A stretch of 64,000 nucleotides of DNA from Klenkia soli (GTDB taxonomy: Bacteria > Actinomycetota > Actinomycetes > Mycobacteriales > Geodermatophilaceae): the NCBI RefSeq assembly GCF_900103975.1, contig NZ_FNIR01000012.1, positions 62,001 to 126,000 of the forward strand, written 5' to 3'. A program made the translations under genes and the position numbers. The notes below the pieces were generated by a model. That model had not been told where the DNA came from, did not search any database, and saw only the letters and a list, made by a program, of their open reading frames with translations. This document shows, in pieces, positions 40,871 to 50,242 of the stretch. The first letter of the stretch is position 1. The number at the start of each line of letters is the position of its first letter.

Positions 40871-40942
40871 AGCAGGACCCCGCACCTTCCCGGCCCGGCC
40901 GGGGCCGCTCCACCAGGAGCAGGGTGACGGGGTCCTTCTGCT
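40871..40942. terminator. imperfect hairpin between STAS and topoisomerase genes
   Basis: AGCAGGACCCCG (40871-40882) pairs with CGGGGTCC-TTCTGCT (40928-40942) with a small bulge, enclosing about 45 bases that contain a CGGCCCGGCCGG inner palindrome. It overlaps the stop of the convergent topoisomerase gene and may end both transcripts. Pairing is imperfect, so this is less sure than the other terminators. Confidence 0.45.
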
Positions 40943-41948
40943 AGGCGGACAGCATCCGGCAGACCGCGGCCTCGACGGTGCGCTGCCGTTCACGGTCGTC
41001 GGCGGCACCCGCGGCCTCGACGAGTGCATCGGCGACCGTCTCGCCGTGCTCGAACCGGTCGACCACCCGCGGGTCCACGTAGCTGGCCCGGCACACCGCC
41101 GGGGTGTTGCCCAGCTGGTCGGACACCGCCCGGTAGGCGGCCCGCACCGCCTTCGTGCGCCCGGACGCCGACCGGGGCAGCGGCTGCTCGCCCAGCAGCA
41201 CGGCCATGAGCACGGTGGCGGTCCAGGTGCGGAAGTCCTTGGCGGTGATCTCGGCACCGGACACCTCCCGCAGGTAGGCGTTGACGTCGTCGCTGTGCAC
41301 GTCCCGCCAGCTGCCGTCCGCGTTCTCCCAGGCCAGCAGCTCCTCACCGGCAGTGGCGGGGCGGTCCAGCAGCTGCCGGACGACGGTCGCGGTGGCTGCG
41401 TCGGTGACCTCGATCTCGCGCTGCTTGCCGCCCTTGGCCAGGTAGCAGAAGGCCACCGTGCGCCCACGGACCTGCACGTGCTCGCGCCGCAGCGTGGCCA
41501 GGCCGTAGGTGCCGTTGTCCTCGGTGTACTGGTCGCTGCCGACGCGGAAGGCGCCGAGGTCGAGCAGGCGGACGCCGGCAGCCAGCACCCGCTCCCGGGT
41601 GAGCCCCCGCCGACGCAGCGCCGCGGTCACCTCGTCCCGGACGTCGGGCAGCCGGTGGCTGATCGCCAGCACGCGCTCGTGCTTGGCGGCGTCGCGCTGG
41701 GTGCGCCAGGCGTCGTGGTAGCGGTACTGACGCCGGCCCGCGGCGTCGGTGCCGGTGGCCTGGATGTGCCCGTGCGGCCAGGGGCAGATCCACACGTCGC
41801 GCCACGCCGGCGGGATGGCCAGACCCTCGATCCGGGCCCGGCGGGCATCGCGGATCAGCGTGCCGTCCTCGTCGTAGAACGCCCAGCCGCGACCCACGCC
41901 CTTCCGGGTCCACCCGGGGGCGCGGACATCGCTGCGGCGCAACCTCAC
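40941..41948 (-). CDS. topIB: DNA topoisomerase IB
   Basis: The 335-residue enzyme is a poxvirus-like topoisomerase IB. It shows DVWICPWPHGHIQATGTDAAGRRQYRYHDAW (51-81), VRLLDLGAFRVGSDQY (126-141), GKQREIEV (174-181), and ITAKDFRTWTATV (234-246). The catalytic tyrosine is Tyr290 in NTPAVCRASYVDPRVV. It nicks and reseals one strand to relax supercoils. The GTG at 41948 is the likely start. It lies between the STAS and HATPase-STAS genes but belongs functionally to DNA topology. Confidence 0.94.
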   Translation of the reverse strand: MRLRRSDVRAPGWTRKGVGRGWAFYDEDGTLIRDARRARIEGLAIPPAWRDVWICPWPHGHIQATGTDAAGRRQYRYHDAWRTQRDAAKHERVLAISHRLPDVRDEVTAALRRRGLTRERVLAAGVRLLDLGAFRVGSDQYTEDNGTYGLATLRREHVQVRGRTVAFCYLAKGGKQREIEVTDAATATVVRQLLDRPATAGEELLAWENADGSWRDVHSDDVNAYLREVSGAEITAKDFRTWTATVLMAVLLGEQPLPRSASGRTKAVRAAYRAVSDQLGNTPAVCRASYVDPRVVDRFEHGETVADALVEAAGAADDRERQRTVEAAVCRMLSA

Positions 41949-42007
41949 CCCGGCGTTCGTGCTCCGTGCCGGGCCTGCGCAAACGTCCGTACCCCGACGG
42001 GGGGAGC

Positions 42008-42757
42008 TCAGCCCTCCACGACCGCCACCCCGGCGTGCCCGAGTGCCCGGACCGGCTGCCCCTCGGCCCCGACGACCCGCAGCGTCCAGCCGTTGGCCCG
42101 ACCGATGGCGGCGACCTCGGCCACCACGGCGACGACCTCGTCGCCGAGGGAGCCGACACCGGTGAGGTCGAGCACGGTGGCCACGACGCCGCCGCGCGAG
42201 GCCTCCAGCAGCCGCAGCCGGACCCCGGCGGCACCCTCGTCGGGCAGCGCGGCGGTCGCCACCACGCGGGGGACGGCGGCGCTGCGGTCGATCTCGAGCA
42301 CGGCGAGCTCGTCGACCGACGCGGTCGCCCGCTCGGGGAGCGCGCGGGCCGGCACCCGCAGGGTGATCGTGGTGCCGGACGGGCCCCGGGAGATCTCGAC
42401 GTCCTCGAGGAGCTGGTGCATGATCAGCAGCCCGCGGCCGCGGTCGCCCGGGTCGACGTCCGGGGTGCGCCAGTAGCCCTGGTCGGCCACGACGGCGGTG
42501 ACCCGGCCGTCGGCGTCGCGCTCCACCCGCACCTGCATCGGGCCCTCGGTGCCCACCGGGTAGGCGTGGTCCACCGCGTTGGCGCAGGCCTCGCCCAACG
42601 CCACCTGCAGCGCCCCGCCGACGTCGGCGGACACCTCGGCGTCCGACAGCCACCGCCCCAGCGCTCGGCGGACGGTGACCAGGGAGGCCGCGACCGCAGG
42701 GAGGTCCAGGACGAGGGGGTCGACGCGCGGACGGGGGTTCCCCGGGGCAGCGCTCAT
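42008..42757 (-). CDS. HATPase anti-sigma kinase fused to a STAS-like domain
   Basis: The 249-residue protein has an N-terminal HATPase_c_2 (RsbW-like) domain with the N-box GEACANAVDHAYP (55-67), the G1 box ADQGYW (91-96) and GRGLLIM (107-113), so ATP binding looks intact. A linker leads to a STAS-like C-terminal half (about 150-249) with VVATVLDLTGVGSLGDEV at the usual phospho-site region. Such fusions combine the kinase and antagonist of a partner switch in one protein. It is divergent from the anti-sigma/sigma operon. Confidence 0.86.
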   Translation of the reverse strand: MSAAPGNPRPRVDPLVLDLPAVAASLVTVRRALGRWLSDAEVSADVGGALQVALGEACANAVDHAYPVGTEGPMQVRVERDADGRVTAVVADQGYWRTPDVDPGDRGRGLLIMHQLLEDVEISRGPSGTTITLRVPARALPERATASVDELAVLEIDRSAAVPRVVATAALPDEGAAGVRLRLLEASRGGVVATVLDLTGVGSLGDEVVAVVAEVAAIGRANGWTLRVVGAEGQPVRALGHAGVAVVEG

Positions 42758-42908
42758 CAGAACCATCCCACCCCAGGTCATCGGACCCGGCAACTGCGGG
42801 GAGGGACCCGGACGGGTGGAGGTGCCGCGCACGACCGGGGGGCGTGCGGGAGACTGGTCCGGGTCGCCCGTCGTGGGCGACGACGAGACACGAGGAGCGA
42901 ACCAGCCG

Positions 42909-43397
42909 ATGGTCGACACGACCGGTGGCGCCAGCGCGCGCCGCACCGAACGCCTGGAGCTCCGGGTCCCCACCTCGCGCACCCAGCTGCCCGCCGTCCG
43001 GGCGATGACCGGCGACCTGGCGATGCGCATGGACTTCGACCTGGACGCCGTCGAGGACCTCCGCCTGGCCGTCGACGAGGCCAGCGCCACGCTGGCCGCC
43101 GTCGCCCTGCCCGGCACCCCGCTGGTGACGGTGTTCGAGGCCGGCCCCGACGGCCTGGCCATCCACGCCTGGGTGTCCACCGCCCCGGGCACCGACGTGC
43201 CCCGCGACGGCTTCGGCTGGGCCGTCATCGCCGCACTGGTCGACTCCGTCGACGCCGGGCCGTCCACCCAGGCCGACGTGCCCGCCGGCGACGGCGGCGA
43301 CGGCGCCGTGGCCCGCATCGTGCTCACCAAGGAGCTCCCGCCGGCGGTGCGCACCTCAGCGGGCGGCAGCGACGCCGGCCTCTCGGTGGCGCGGTGA
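42909..43397 (+). CDS. anti-sigma factor, degenerate RsbW-like
   Basis: The 162-residue protein has the RsbW fold start LELRVPTSRTQLPAVRAMTGDLA and VEDLRLAVDEASATLAAVA (48-66). The N-box expected as E-A-x-x-N has Thr61 where the Mg-binding Asn should be, and no DxG-x-G box follows; only GFGWAVIAALVD appears. It should bind the sigma factor but may not hydrolyse ATP like a real kinase. The ATG at 42909 follows AGGAGC. Its stop overlaps the sigma factor start by 4 bases, so it is the cognate anti-sigma. Confidence 0.84.
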   Translation: MVDTTGGASARRTERLELRVPTSRTQLPAVRAMTGDLAMRMDFDLDAVEDLRLAVDEASATLAAVALPGTPLVTVFEAGPDGLAIHAWVSTAPGTDVPRDGFGWAVIAALVDSVDAGPSTQADVPAGDGGDGAVARIVLTKELPPAVRTSAGGSDAGLSVAR

Positions 43398-44314
43398 CGC
43401 GGACGGCCGACATGGCCCCGACCATCCCCCCACCGAGCTCCGACGTGGATGCCGTGACGACTCCCGAGAACCCCCCCACCCCCGACGAGACCCCCGAGGT
43501 GGCGGCGCCCGAGGTGGCACCCGCCGCCGAGCCGGCTCCCCCCGTCTCGGAGAACCGGCGGCGGGCCGAGCGCACCGCGCCGCTGTTCGTCGAGCTGGCC
43601 GGCCTCGAACCGGACGACCCGCGCCGTGAGCGGCTGCGGGAAACCCTGGTCCAGGAGCACCTGCCGCTGGTCCGGCACTTCGCCCGGCGCTTCAGCAACC
43701 GCGGCGAGCCCTTCGACGACCTGCTGCAGGTCGGCACGCTGGGCCTGATCGCGGCGATCGACCGGTTCGACCCGACCCGCGGCGTCGAGTTCCTGTCCTT
43801 CGCCGTCCCCACCATCACCGGGGAGATCAAGCGGCACTTCCGCGACCAGGGCTGGTCGGTGCGGGTGCCGCGCCGCCTGCAGGAGCTGCACCTGTCGCTG
43901 AACGCCGCCGTCGGCGACCTCGCGCAGAAGAACGGCCGGGCCCCCAACCCGTCCGAGCTCGCCGAGTACCTGGGCATCCCGCGGGCCGAGGTGCTCGAGG
44001 GCCTGCAGGTGGCCAACGCCTACCGCTCCTCGTCGCTGGACGAGCGGCTCTCGGGCGAGGAGGACTCCCCCACCCTGGCCGCCACCCTGGGCCAGGAGGA
44101 CGCCGCGCTCGAGGGCGTCGAGTACCGCGAGTCGCTGCAGCCGCTGCTGGCCACCATCCCGGCCCGCGAGCGCCGCATCCTCATCCTGCGGTTCTTCGGC
44201 AACATGACCCAGTCGCAGATCGCCGCGGACATCGGCATCTCCCAGATGCACGTCTCGCGGCTCCTGGCCCAGACGTTGGCCAAGCTCCGCGAAGGACTGC
44301 TGAAGGACGACTGA
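43394..44314 (+). CDS. sigF: RNA polymerase sigma factor, SigF/SigB family
   Basis: The 306-residue sigma factor has an acidic/proline-rich N-terminus (60 residues), then region 2 (LVRHFARRFSNRGEPFDDLLQVGTLGLIAAIDRFDP, seen in parts), region 3 (WSVRVPRRLQELHLSLNAAV) and region 4 with the HTH MTQSQIAADIGISQMHVSRLL. The SFAVPTITGEIKRHFRD segment is diagnostic for the SigB/SigF/SigG group. The likely start is GTG 43394, overlapping the anti-sigma stop (GTGA). It controls stress or stationary-phase genes; the three flanking STAS/HATPase genes are its regulators. Confidence 0.94.
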   Translation: MTRTADMAPTIPPPSSDVDAVTTPENPPTPDETPEVAAPEVAPAAEPAPPVSENRRRAERTAPLFVELAGLEPDDPRRERLRETLVQEHLPLVRHFARRFSNRGEPFDDLLQVGTLGLIAAIDRFDPTRGVEFLSFAVPTITGEIKRHFRDQGWSVRVPRRLQELHLSLNAAVGDLAQKNGRAPNPSELAEYLGIPRAEVLEGLQVANAYRSSSLDERLSGEEDSPTLAATLGQEDAALEGVEYRESLQPLLATIPARERRILILRFFGNMTQSQIAADIGISQMHVSRLLAQTLAKLREGLLKDD

Positions 44315-44321
44315 GCCCTCC

Positions 44322-44367
44322 ACGACGAACCCCCCGTGTCCGCAGTGCGGCACGGGGGGTTCGTCGT
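44322..44367. terminator. perfect 17-bp hairpin terminator
   Basis: ACGACGAACCCCCCGTG (44322-44338) pairs perfectly with CACGGGGGGTTCGTCGT (44351-44367) around a 12-base loop. It lies between the convergent ends of sigF (44314) and the stomatin-like gene (44369) and would stop transcription from both. Confidence 0.85.
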
Positions 44368-44368
44368 C

Positions 44369-45757
44369 TCAGCGGCCCTGGTAGCCCGGGGGCGGACCCT
44401 GCTGCCAGCCGGGTGGTGGGCCCTGCTGCTGGGTCTGCTGCCACTGCGGGGGCGGGCCGCCGTACTGGCCGCCCTGCTGCGGGCCCTGCTGGCCGTAGGG
44501 CGAGGGCGGCACGGGGGCGTCGTCGTCGTCCTCGGGCTCGTCGGCGGCCTGGTTGCGCGGGTCGGCCGCGGCGCCGGACTCCTTCACCTCGGCGGTGAGC
44601 TCGGCCAGCGACGGCGTGCTGGGCATCGCCGGGTGCGGGGACTCGGGCGCGACGTCGTCCAGCGTGCTCATCTCGAGCTTGGCCTCGGGCTGGTCGGCCG
44701 CACGCGGCACCCGGGACTCGAACCAGTCCGAGGTGTCCAGCTGCTGGGCCGGCCGGGCCGGTGCCGGCTCCTGGGCGTCCACGTCGAGCCAGGAGCGGCG
44801 GGGTTCGCCGTCGGCAGCGGGGCCCTTGCCGGCGCCGCCGAGGTTGGCCAGCCCCTCCAGCGCGGAGGAGAACTCGCTGGGCACGATCCACATCTTGTTG
44901 GCGTCGCCCTGGGCGATCTTGGGCAACGTCTGCAGGTACTGGTAGGCCAGCAGCCCCTGGTCGGGCTTGCCGTCGTGGATCGCCTGGAAGACCGTCTCGA
45001 TCGACTTCGCCTGGCCCTGGGCCTGCAGGAACAGCGCCGCGCGCTCACCCTCGGCGCGCAGGATGCGGGACTGCCGCTCGGCCTCGGCCTCGAGGATGGC
45101 CGCGGTCTTGTGGCCCTCGGCGGCGAGGATCTGGCTGGCCTTCTGGCCCTCGGCCGTCATGATCGCCGACTGCCGCTGACCCTCGGCGGTGAGGATGGTG
45201 GCCCGCTTGTCGCGGTCCGCGCGCATCTGCTTCTCCATGGAGTCCTGGATGGACAGCGGCGGGTCGATGGCCTTGATCTCGACCCGGGCGACCCGCAGGC
45301 CCCACGGGCCGGTGGTGCCGTCCAGCACCGAGCGGAGCTGGGAGTTGATGCCGTCGCGGCCGGTCAGCGCGCCCTCGAGGTTCAGCCCGCCGACCACGTT
45401 GCGCAGCGTGGTGGTGGTCAGCTGCTCCATGCCGGTGATGTAGTTCGCGATGCCGTAGACGGCCAGCCGCGGGTCGGTGACCTGGAAGTACACGACGGTG
45501 TCGATGCCGACCTGCAGGTTGTCGGCGGTGATGACCGGCTGCGGCGGGAAGCTGATGACCTGCTCGCGCAGGTCGATGGTGGCCCGCACCCGGTCCGCGA
45601 AGGGCACCAGGATGGCCAGGCCCGGGGAGAGCGTGCGGCTGTAGCGGCCGAAGCGCTCGACCACCTTGGCCTGGGCCTGCGGGACGATCGTGACGCTCTT
45701 GGCCAGCACGATGATCACCAGGACGGCGATCACGAGCAGTGCGATGAGGGCTTCCAC
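44369..45757 (-). CDS. SPFH/stomatin-like membrane protein (slipin)
   Basis: The 462-residue protein has an N-terminal TM (3-20), an SPFH domain (VPQAQAKVVERFGRYSRTLSPGLAILVPFADRV, from 26; VITADNLQVGIDTVVYFQVTDP) and a coiled-coil helix (about 180-260, RATILTAEGQRQSAIMTAEGQKAS, in part). The last 130 residues are Pro/Gln/Gly-rich and likely disordered. Bacterial slipins organise membrane microdomains, usually with an NfeD partner, encoded here 81 bases upstream. It corresponds in position to M. tuberculosis Rv1488. Confidence 0.92.
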   Translation of the reverse strand: MEALIALLVIAVLVIIVLAKSVTIVPQAQAKVVERFGRYSRTLSPGLAILVPFADRVRATIDLREQVISFPPQPVITADNLQVGIDTVVYFQVTDPRLAVYGIANYITGMEQLTTTTLRNVVGGLNLEGALTGRDGINSQLRSVLDGTTGPWGLRVARVEIKAIDPPLSIQDSMEKQMRADRDKRATILTAEGQRQSAIMTAEGQKASQILAAEGHKTAAILEAEAERQSRILRAEGERAALFLQAQGQAKSIETVFQAIHDGKPDQGLLAYQYLQTLPKIAQGDANKMWIVPSEFSSALEGLANLGGAGKGPAADGEPRRSWLDVDAQEPAPARPAQQLDTSDWFESRVPRAADQPEAKLEMSTLDDVAPESPHPAMPSTPSLAELTAEVKESGAAADPRNQAADEPEDDDDAPVPPSPYGQQGPQQGGQYGGPPPQWQQTQQQGPPPGWQQGPPPGYQGR

Positions 45758-45838
45758 GGGTGGTGCGCTCCTGACGTCGGCGGGTGATCACCGCCGATCC
45801 TGCCCGCTGCAGTTCCGCGGGGCCACCGGCAGGTCGCC

Positions 45839-46270
45839 TCAGGCGTGCGACACGTAGGCGATCGGGCCCTCGATCTGCACGATGCGCACCGTCTGGCCGA
45901 CCTCGTAGGTCTCGCCGTCGATCTGGGTGCGGGCCGACCACTCGTCGTGGCCCATGCGCACCTGACCCGACTGCCCGGTCACCCGCTCGCTCACCTCGGC
46001 GGTGCGCCCCACGTAGACCTCGACCCCGTCGATCTGCTCCGGGGTGCGCTCGGTCAGGTGCCGCTTGGCCACCGGACGCACGAGCAGCAGCAGGCCCAGG
46101 GAGACCACGACGAACGCCAGCAGCTGGAACGCCACCGCCCCGCCCAGCAGGGCCACCGCCATCCCGCCCAGCGCACCGCCGGCGAACATGAGGAGCACGA
46201 GGTCCAGGCTGGCGACCTCACCGGCGGTGAACAGACCCGCGGCGATCAACCAGAGCAGCCAGGCGGTCAT
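45839..46270 (-). CDS. NfeD-like membrane protein
   Basis: The 143-residue protein has three or four TM segments (about 3-16, 20-50, 50-75) and a C-terminal OB-fold soluble domain (from about 85, VYVGRTAEVSERVTGQSGQVRMGHDEWSAR). This is the short NfeD form without the protease domain. It partners stomatin-like proteins, and the two genes are consecutive on the same strand. The ATG at 46270 is chosen because upstream residues are low-complexity. It matches Rv1487 by position. Confidence 0.9.
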   Translation of the reverse strand: MTAWLLWLIAAGLFTAGEVASLDLVLLMFAGGALGGMAVALLGGAVAFQLLAFVVVSLGLLLLVRPVAKRHLTERTPEQIDGVEVYVGRTAEVSERVTGQSGQVRMGHDEWSARTQIDGETYEVGQTVRIVQIEGPIAYVSHA

Positions 46271-46331
46271 GACCCGAGTCTGGCAGAGGTGGTCGCCGGT
46301 GACGCGCCGTCGCGCGCATACCCTCGACCGG

Positions 46332-47087
46332 GTGCCCGACCTCAGGACCCGCCGAGCCGCGGGCGACCCCGCCGGCCGCCTCGCCGCCTGGGCCACCGCC
46401 TGGCTGGGTGGACGCGCCCCCTACGACGACGCGCTGGAGGCGGTGACCGGCGACCGCGCCCACGTGGTCGGTGGCCTGCCCGACGGCGCGCAGCCGCTCG
46501 GCGGGGTGCTGACCTCGCTGCGCGGACGGGGCGAACGCCGGCTGCGGCTGGTGCTGCCGGTGCCCGGCGACGTCCACGGGCTGCCCCCGCTGCCCGGCCT
46601 GGCCGCCGCGGCGGTCGAGGCCGGCCAGGTGGTGGTCGGGGACACCCTGGTCCTGCTGCCGGAGTCGGCGACCTCCGAGGCGGTGCTGTGGACGGCGGTC
46701 GAGGTACCGCCGGGGGTGCTGGCCCCGCCGCCGGTCGAGGGCACGCTCCGGTCGCTGTCGGGCCGGCTGGACCTCGCCGTGGGCGACGCCGCCCGCACCC
46801 TGGCCGCCCTGGACCTGGCCCGTTGGCACCCCGAGGTCCCCGCCCTGCTGGCCGGGCTCGCCGGCCGCGCCGAGGACCCGGGCCTGCCCCCGGACACCGA
46901 CCCGGTCGCCGTCTCGGTCCTGACCCGGGCCCGCCGGCTGGCCACCGTGCTCGACCTGGCCCTCGCCGACGCCCCGGGTGCGGCGGTCACGGTCGGCCAG
47001 ATGGCCGCCCGGGAGCAGGCCCTGCGCCCGCTCGCCGACGCCGTCCGCGAAGCCACCACGGCCGTCTGGAACTGGCTCCCCCGCTAG
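46332..47087 (+). CDS. conserved hypothetical protein, Rv1486c-like position
   Basis: The 251-residue protein is Ala/Leu/Arg-rich. It contains APYDDALEAVTGDRAHVV, RLVLPVPGDVHGLPPLPG (about 77-94), then TARTLAALDLARWHPEV, and ends in EATTAVWNWLPR. No TM or enzyme motif is seen. It is convergent with ferrochelatase and divergent from nfeD, exactly as Rv1486c lies between hemZ and the NfeD gene in M. tuberculosis. The function is not known. The GTG at 46332 is chosen from coding start position. Confidence 0.78.
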   Translation: MPDLRTRRAAGDPAGRLAAWATAWLGGRAPYDDALEAVTGDRAHVVGGLPDGAQPLGGVLTSLRGRGERRLRLVLPVPGDVHGLPPLPGLAAAAVEAGQVVVGDTLVLLPESATSEAVLWTAVEVPPGVLAPPPVEGTLRSLSGRLDLAVGDAARTLAALDLARWHPEVPALLAGLAGRAEDPGLPPDTDPVAVSVLTRARRLATVLDLALADAPGAAVTVGQMAAREQALRPLADAVREATTAVWNWLPR

Positions 47088-47100
47088 CCGCTTCTCCCGC

Positions 47101-47175
47101 AGTTGATCATCGCCATCGACAGGTGGGACACGCTGGCGTCCGGGGTGTCCCACCTGCAACTGGCGATGATCAACT
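47101..47175. repeat. large palindromic element overlapping the hemH stop
   Basis: Arms of 31 bases (47101-47131 and 47145-47175) match in inverted orientation except for a 4-base internal mismatch, with a 13-base loop. The outer GC bases also nearly pair. It lies between the convergent ends of the gene at 47087 and ferrochelatase. The right arm supplies the ferrochelatase TGA (47172-47170). It could be a terminator or a copy of a dispersed palindromic (REP-like) repeat. Confidence 0.75.
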
Positions 47176-48351
47176 CGCGGGGACTGACCCCGGGCGGCCG
47201 GCGGGGCGTTCCACGAAGCAGCAGTTCGCGGGGCAGTTGGTGCCCAGTCTCGGCTCGCCGCCGGCGCGGCGTTCGGCGAGGAGGTCCACCAGGCTGCGCA
47301 CGAAGGCCGGGTGGGTGCCCGCCGTGCCCGCGCGGGCGAAGGCCAGGCCCAGCTCGCCGGCGGTCTCCTCGGCCTCGTTGTCGAGGTCCCAGATCACCTC
47401 GAGGTGGTCGGAGATGAAGCCCACCGGGAACACCACGACCGCCTGCTCGCCGGCCTCGGCCACCGTGCGCAGGTGGTCGTTGACGTCGGGCTCCAGCCAC
47501 GGGACGGACGGCGGGCCGGACCGCGACTGCCACACGAGGTCGAACGACCGGCCCGGCGCGACCCGGTCCACCACGAGCCGGGCGGCGGCCTCGAGCTCGC
47601 GCTCGTAGGTGTGGCCCTGCGGCCCGGCGACGGCGGCCATCGCGTTCGGGATGCTGTGCGCGGTGGCGACCAGCCGGGCGCCGTCGCGCAGCTCGGCGGG
47701 CAGCTCGGCCAGCGCTGCGGCCAGGGCGTCGGCGTTGGCCTGCACGAAGCCCTCGGCGTCGAAGTAGTGCGGCAGCTTCTCCGCCGTCGGGCCGGTGGGG
47801 CCGTCGGGGTCGGACTCCAGCGCGACCCGGGCCCGGGCGACGTCCTCGTGGTACTGCCGGCAGCCGGAGAACGAGGCGTAGGCCGAGGTGGCCAGCACGT
47901 AGGCGTGCTCGACGCCGTCGGTGGCCATCTCGCGCCAGACGTCCTCGACGTAGGGCGCCCAGTTGCGGTTGCCCCAGTAGACCGGCAGGTCGACGCCGGC
48001 GCCGCGCAGCGCGGCGACCAGCGCCTTGTTCTGGTCGTTGATCGGGCTGACGCCGTCGAAGTGGTGGTAGTGCTCGGCGACCGACTCCAGCCGCTCACGC
48101 GGGATGCCACGACCCCGGGTGACGTTCTCCAGGAACGGCATCACCTGCTCGTGCCCCTCGGGGCCGCCGAACCCGAGCACCAGCAGCGCCTCGCGGCGTC
48201 CGGCCGGTGCCGGGGCGGCCCCGGGGACGACGCCGCCGTTGTTGCGGGCGGCGAGGGAGGGCTCCTGGTCGGGACGCTGGCCCTCGGGGGTGATGGACAC
48301 CCCGTCGGGCAGCGGGTGGGCGGGCCGTGCGGGCAGGAGCTGTTCGGTCAC
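47170..48351 (-). CDS. hemH: coproporphyrin ferrochelatase with [2Fe-2S] cluster
   Basis: The 393-residue enzyme has the ferrochelatase core: ALLVLGFGGPEGHEQVMPFLENVTRGRGIP, HYHHFDGVSPINDQN and WGNRNWAPYVEDVW, with a catalytic His in VATAHSIPN. Cys164 and the C-terminal CPANCC (373-378) are the ligands of the actinobacterial [2Fe-2S] cluster. The N-terminus is about 50 residues longer than usual and low-complexity. It inserts iron into coproporphyrin III in the actinobacterial haem pathway. It follows inhA by 7 bases, as M. tuberculosis hemZ does. Confidence 0.93.
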   Translation of the reverse strand: MTEQLLPARPAHPLPDGVSITPEGQRPDQEPSLAARNNGGVVPGAAPAPAGRREALLVLGFGGPEGHEQVMPFLENVTRGRGIPRERLESVAEHYHHFDGVSPINDQNKALVAALRGAGVDLPVYWGNRNWAPYVEDVWREMATDGVEHAYVLATSAYASFSGCRQYHEDVARARVALESDPDGPTGPTAEKLPHYFDAEGFVQANADALAAALAELPAELRDGARLVATAHSIPNAMAAVAGPQGHTYERELEAAARLVVDRVAPGRSFDLVWQSRSGPPSVPWLEPDVNDHLRTVAEAGEQAVVVFPVGFISDHLEVIWDLDNEAEETAGELGLAFARAGTAGTHPAFVRSLVDLLAERRAGGEPRLGTNCPANCCFVERPAGRPGSVPAS

Positions 48352-48358
48352 CGCCCAG

Positions 48359-49135
48359 TCATACCCCGACGGCGTGGAACCCGCCGTCCACGTGCACGAT
48401 CTCACCCGTCGTCGCCGGGAACCACTCGCTGAGCAGCGCCACGATGGCCTTGCCCGAGGGCTCGGTGTCGGTGACCGACCAGCCCAGCGGCGCCTTGCCC
48501 TCCCATGCCTCCTCGAACTGCGCGCTGCCCGGGATCGACTTCATGGCCATGGTGCGCAGGGGGCCGGCCGCGACCAGGTTCACCCGCACGCCCTCGGGGC
48601 CCAGCTCGCGGGCCAGGTAGCGGGAGGTGGACTCCAGGGCGGCCTTGGCCGCACCCATCCAGCCGTAGACCGGCCACGCGACCGTCGCGTCGAAGGTCAG
48701 CCCGACCACCGAGGCCTTGTCGGCGAACAGCGGTCGGCAGGCCTGGGTGAGCGAGGCCAGCGACCAGGTGGAGACCTGGAAGGCGGTGGCCGCGTGCTCC
48801 CAGGCGACCTCGGGGAACCCCTCGCCCATGGCCTCCTGCGGCGCGAACCCGATGGAGTGCACGACGCCGTCGAGCTTCGCGCCCTCGGGCAGCACCTCGC
48901 GGAGCCGGTCGGCCAGGGTGGCCAGGTGCTCGGTGTTCGTGACGTCGAGCTCGACGACGGCGGCCTCGTGCGGGAGCCGCTTGGCGATCCGCTGGCACAG
49001 GCTCAGCGCCCGCCCGAAGTTCGACAGGACGACGGTGGCGCCCTGCTCCTGCGCGATGCGGGCCGCCGAGAAGGCGATCGACGCCTCGGTCAGCACCCCG
49101 GCGATCAGGACCGTCTTGCCCTCGAGGATTCCCAT
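48359..49135 (-). CDS. inhA: enoyl-ACP reductase InhA
   Basis: The 258-residue enzyme has the InhA-type Rossmann start GKTVLIAGVLTEASIAFSAARIA, the substrate loop HSIGFAP (Ser94), and active-site Tyr157 and Lys164 (WPVYGWMGAAKAALES). It is the NADH-dependent last step of fatty-acid elongation (FAS-II), reducing trans-2-enoyl-ACP. It follows fabG1 by 2 bases. In mycobacteria this enzyme is the isoniazid target. Confidence 0.95.
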   Translation of the reverse strand: MGILEGKTVLIAGVLTEASIAFSAARIAQEQGATVVLSNFGRALSLCQRIAKRLPHEAAVVELDVTNTEHLATLADRLREVLPEGAKLDGVVHSIGFAPQEAMGEGFPEVAWEHAATAFQVSTWSLASLTQACRPLFADKASVVGLTFDATVAWPVYGWMGAAKAALESTSRYLARELGPEGVRVNLVAAGPLRTMAMKSIPGSAQFEEAWEGKAPLGWSVTDTEPSGKAIVALLSEWFPATTGEIVHVDGGFHAVGV

Positions 49136-49137
49136 GC

Positions 49138-49881
<744 letters not shown>

Positions 49882-49948
49882 CTAGCGGTGCCCACCGACG
49901 TCGTCGGGGCCGCCCGGGCTACCCGCCGGTAGGGCGCACACTCGGGAC

Positions 49949-50242
49949 ATGGGTCTGGCCGGCGCGCGCGGGGTGGTCCGGCTGGTGAACACCTCCGGCC
50001 GGGGAGTGCTGTGCCTGGCCGGCGACGTCACCGAGCAGGTGGTCGCGGAGTTCCACACCGACCACGGCCGCGAACCGCACCCGGTGGACGCCGTCGACGC
50101 CGGCTCGGTGACCGCGCCGTCACCGGCTGCGCTGGACCTCGTGCTGGACCACCTGGACGCCGCGGCCCGGCAGGGGCGGGTCATCACCGTCCGCCGCTCC
50201 CCCGCCGTCGTCCGGCTGCTGGCTACCGCTCGTCGTACCTGA
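49949..50242 (+). CDS. small STAS-like hypothetical protein
   Basis: The 97-residue protein begins with GLAGARGVVRLVNTSGRGVLCLAGDVTEQVV, with a strand then helix arrangement similar to a STAS domain, but the phospho-loop serine region is not clear (VDAVDAGSVTAPSPAALD takes its place). It might be a degenerate antagonist or unrelated. The last 20 bases overlap the convergent gene at 50223. Function unknown. Confidence 0.55.
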   Translation: MGLAGARGVVRLVNTSGRGVLCLAGDVTEQVVAEFHTDHGREPHPVDAVDAGSVTAPSPAALDLVLDHLDAAARQGRVITVRRSPAVVRLLATARRT

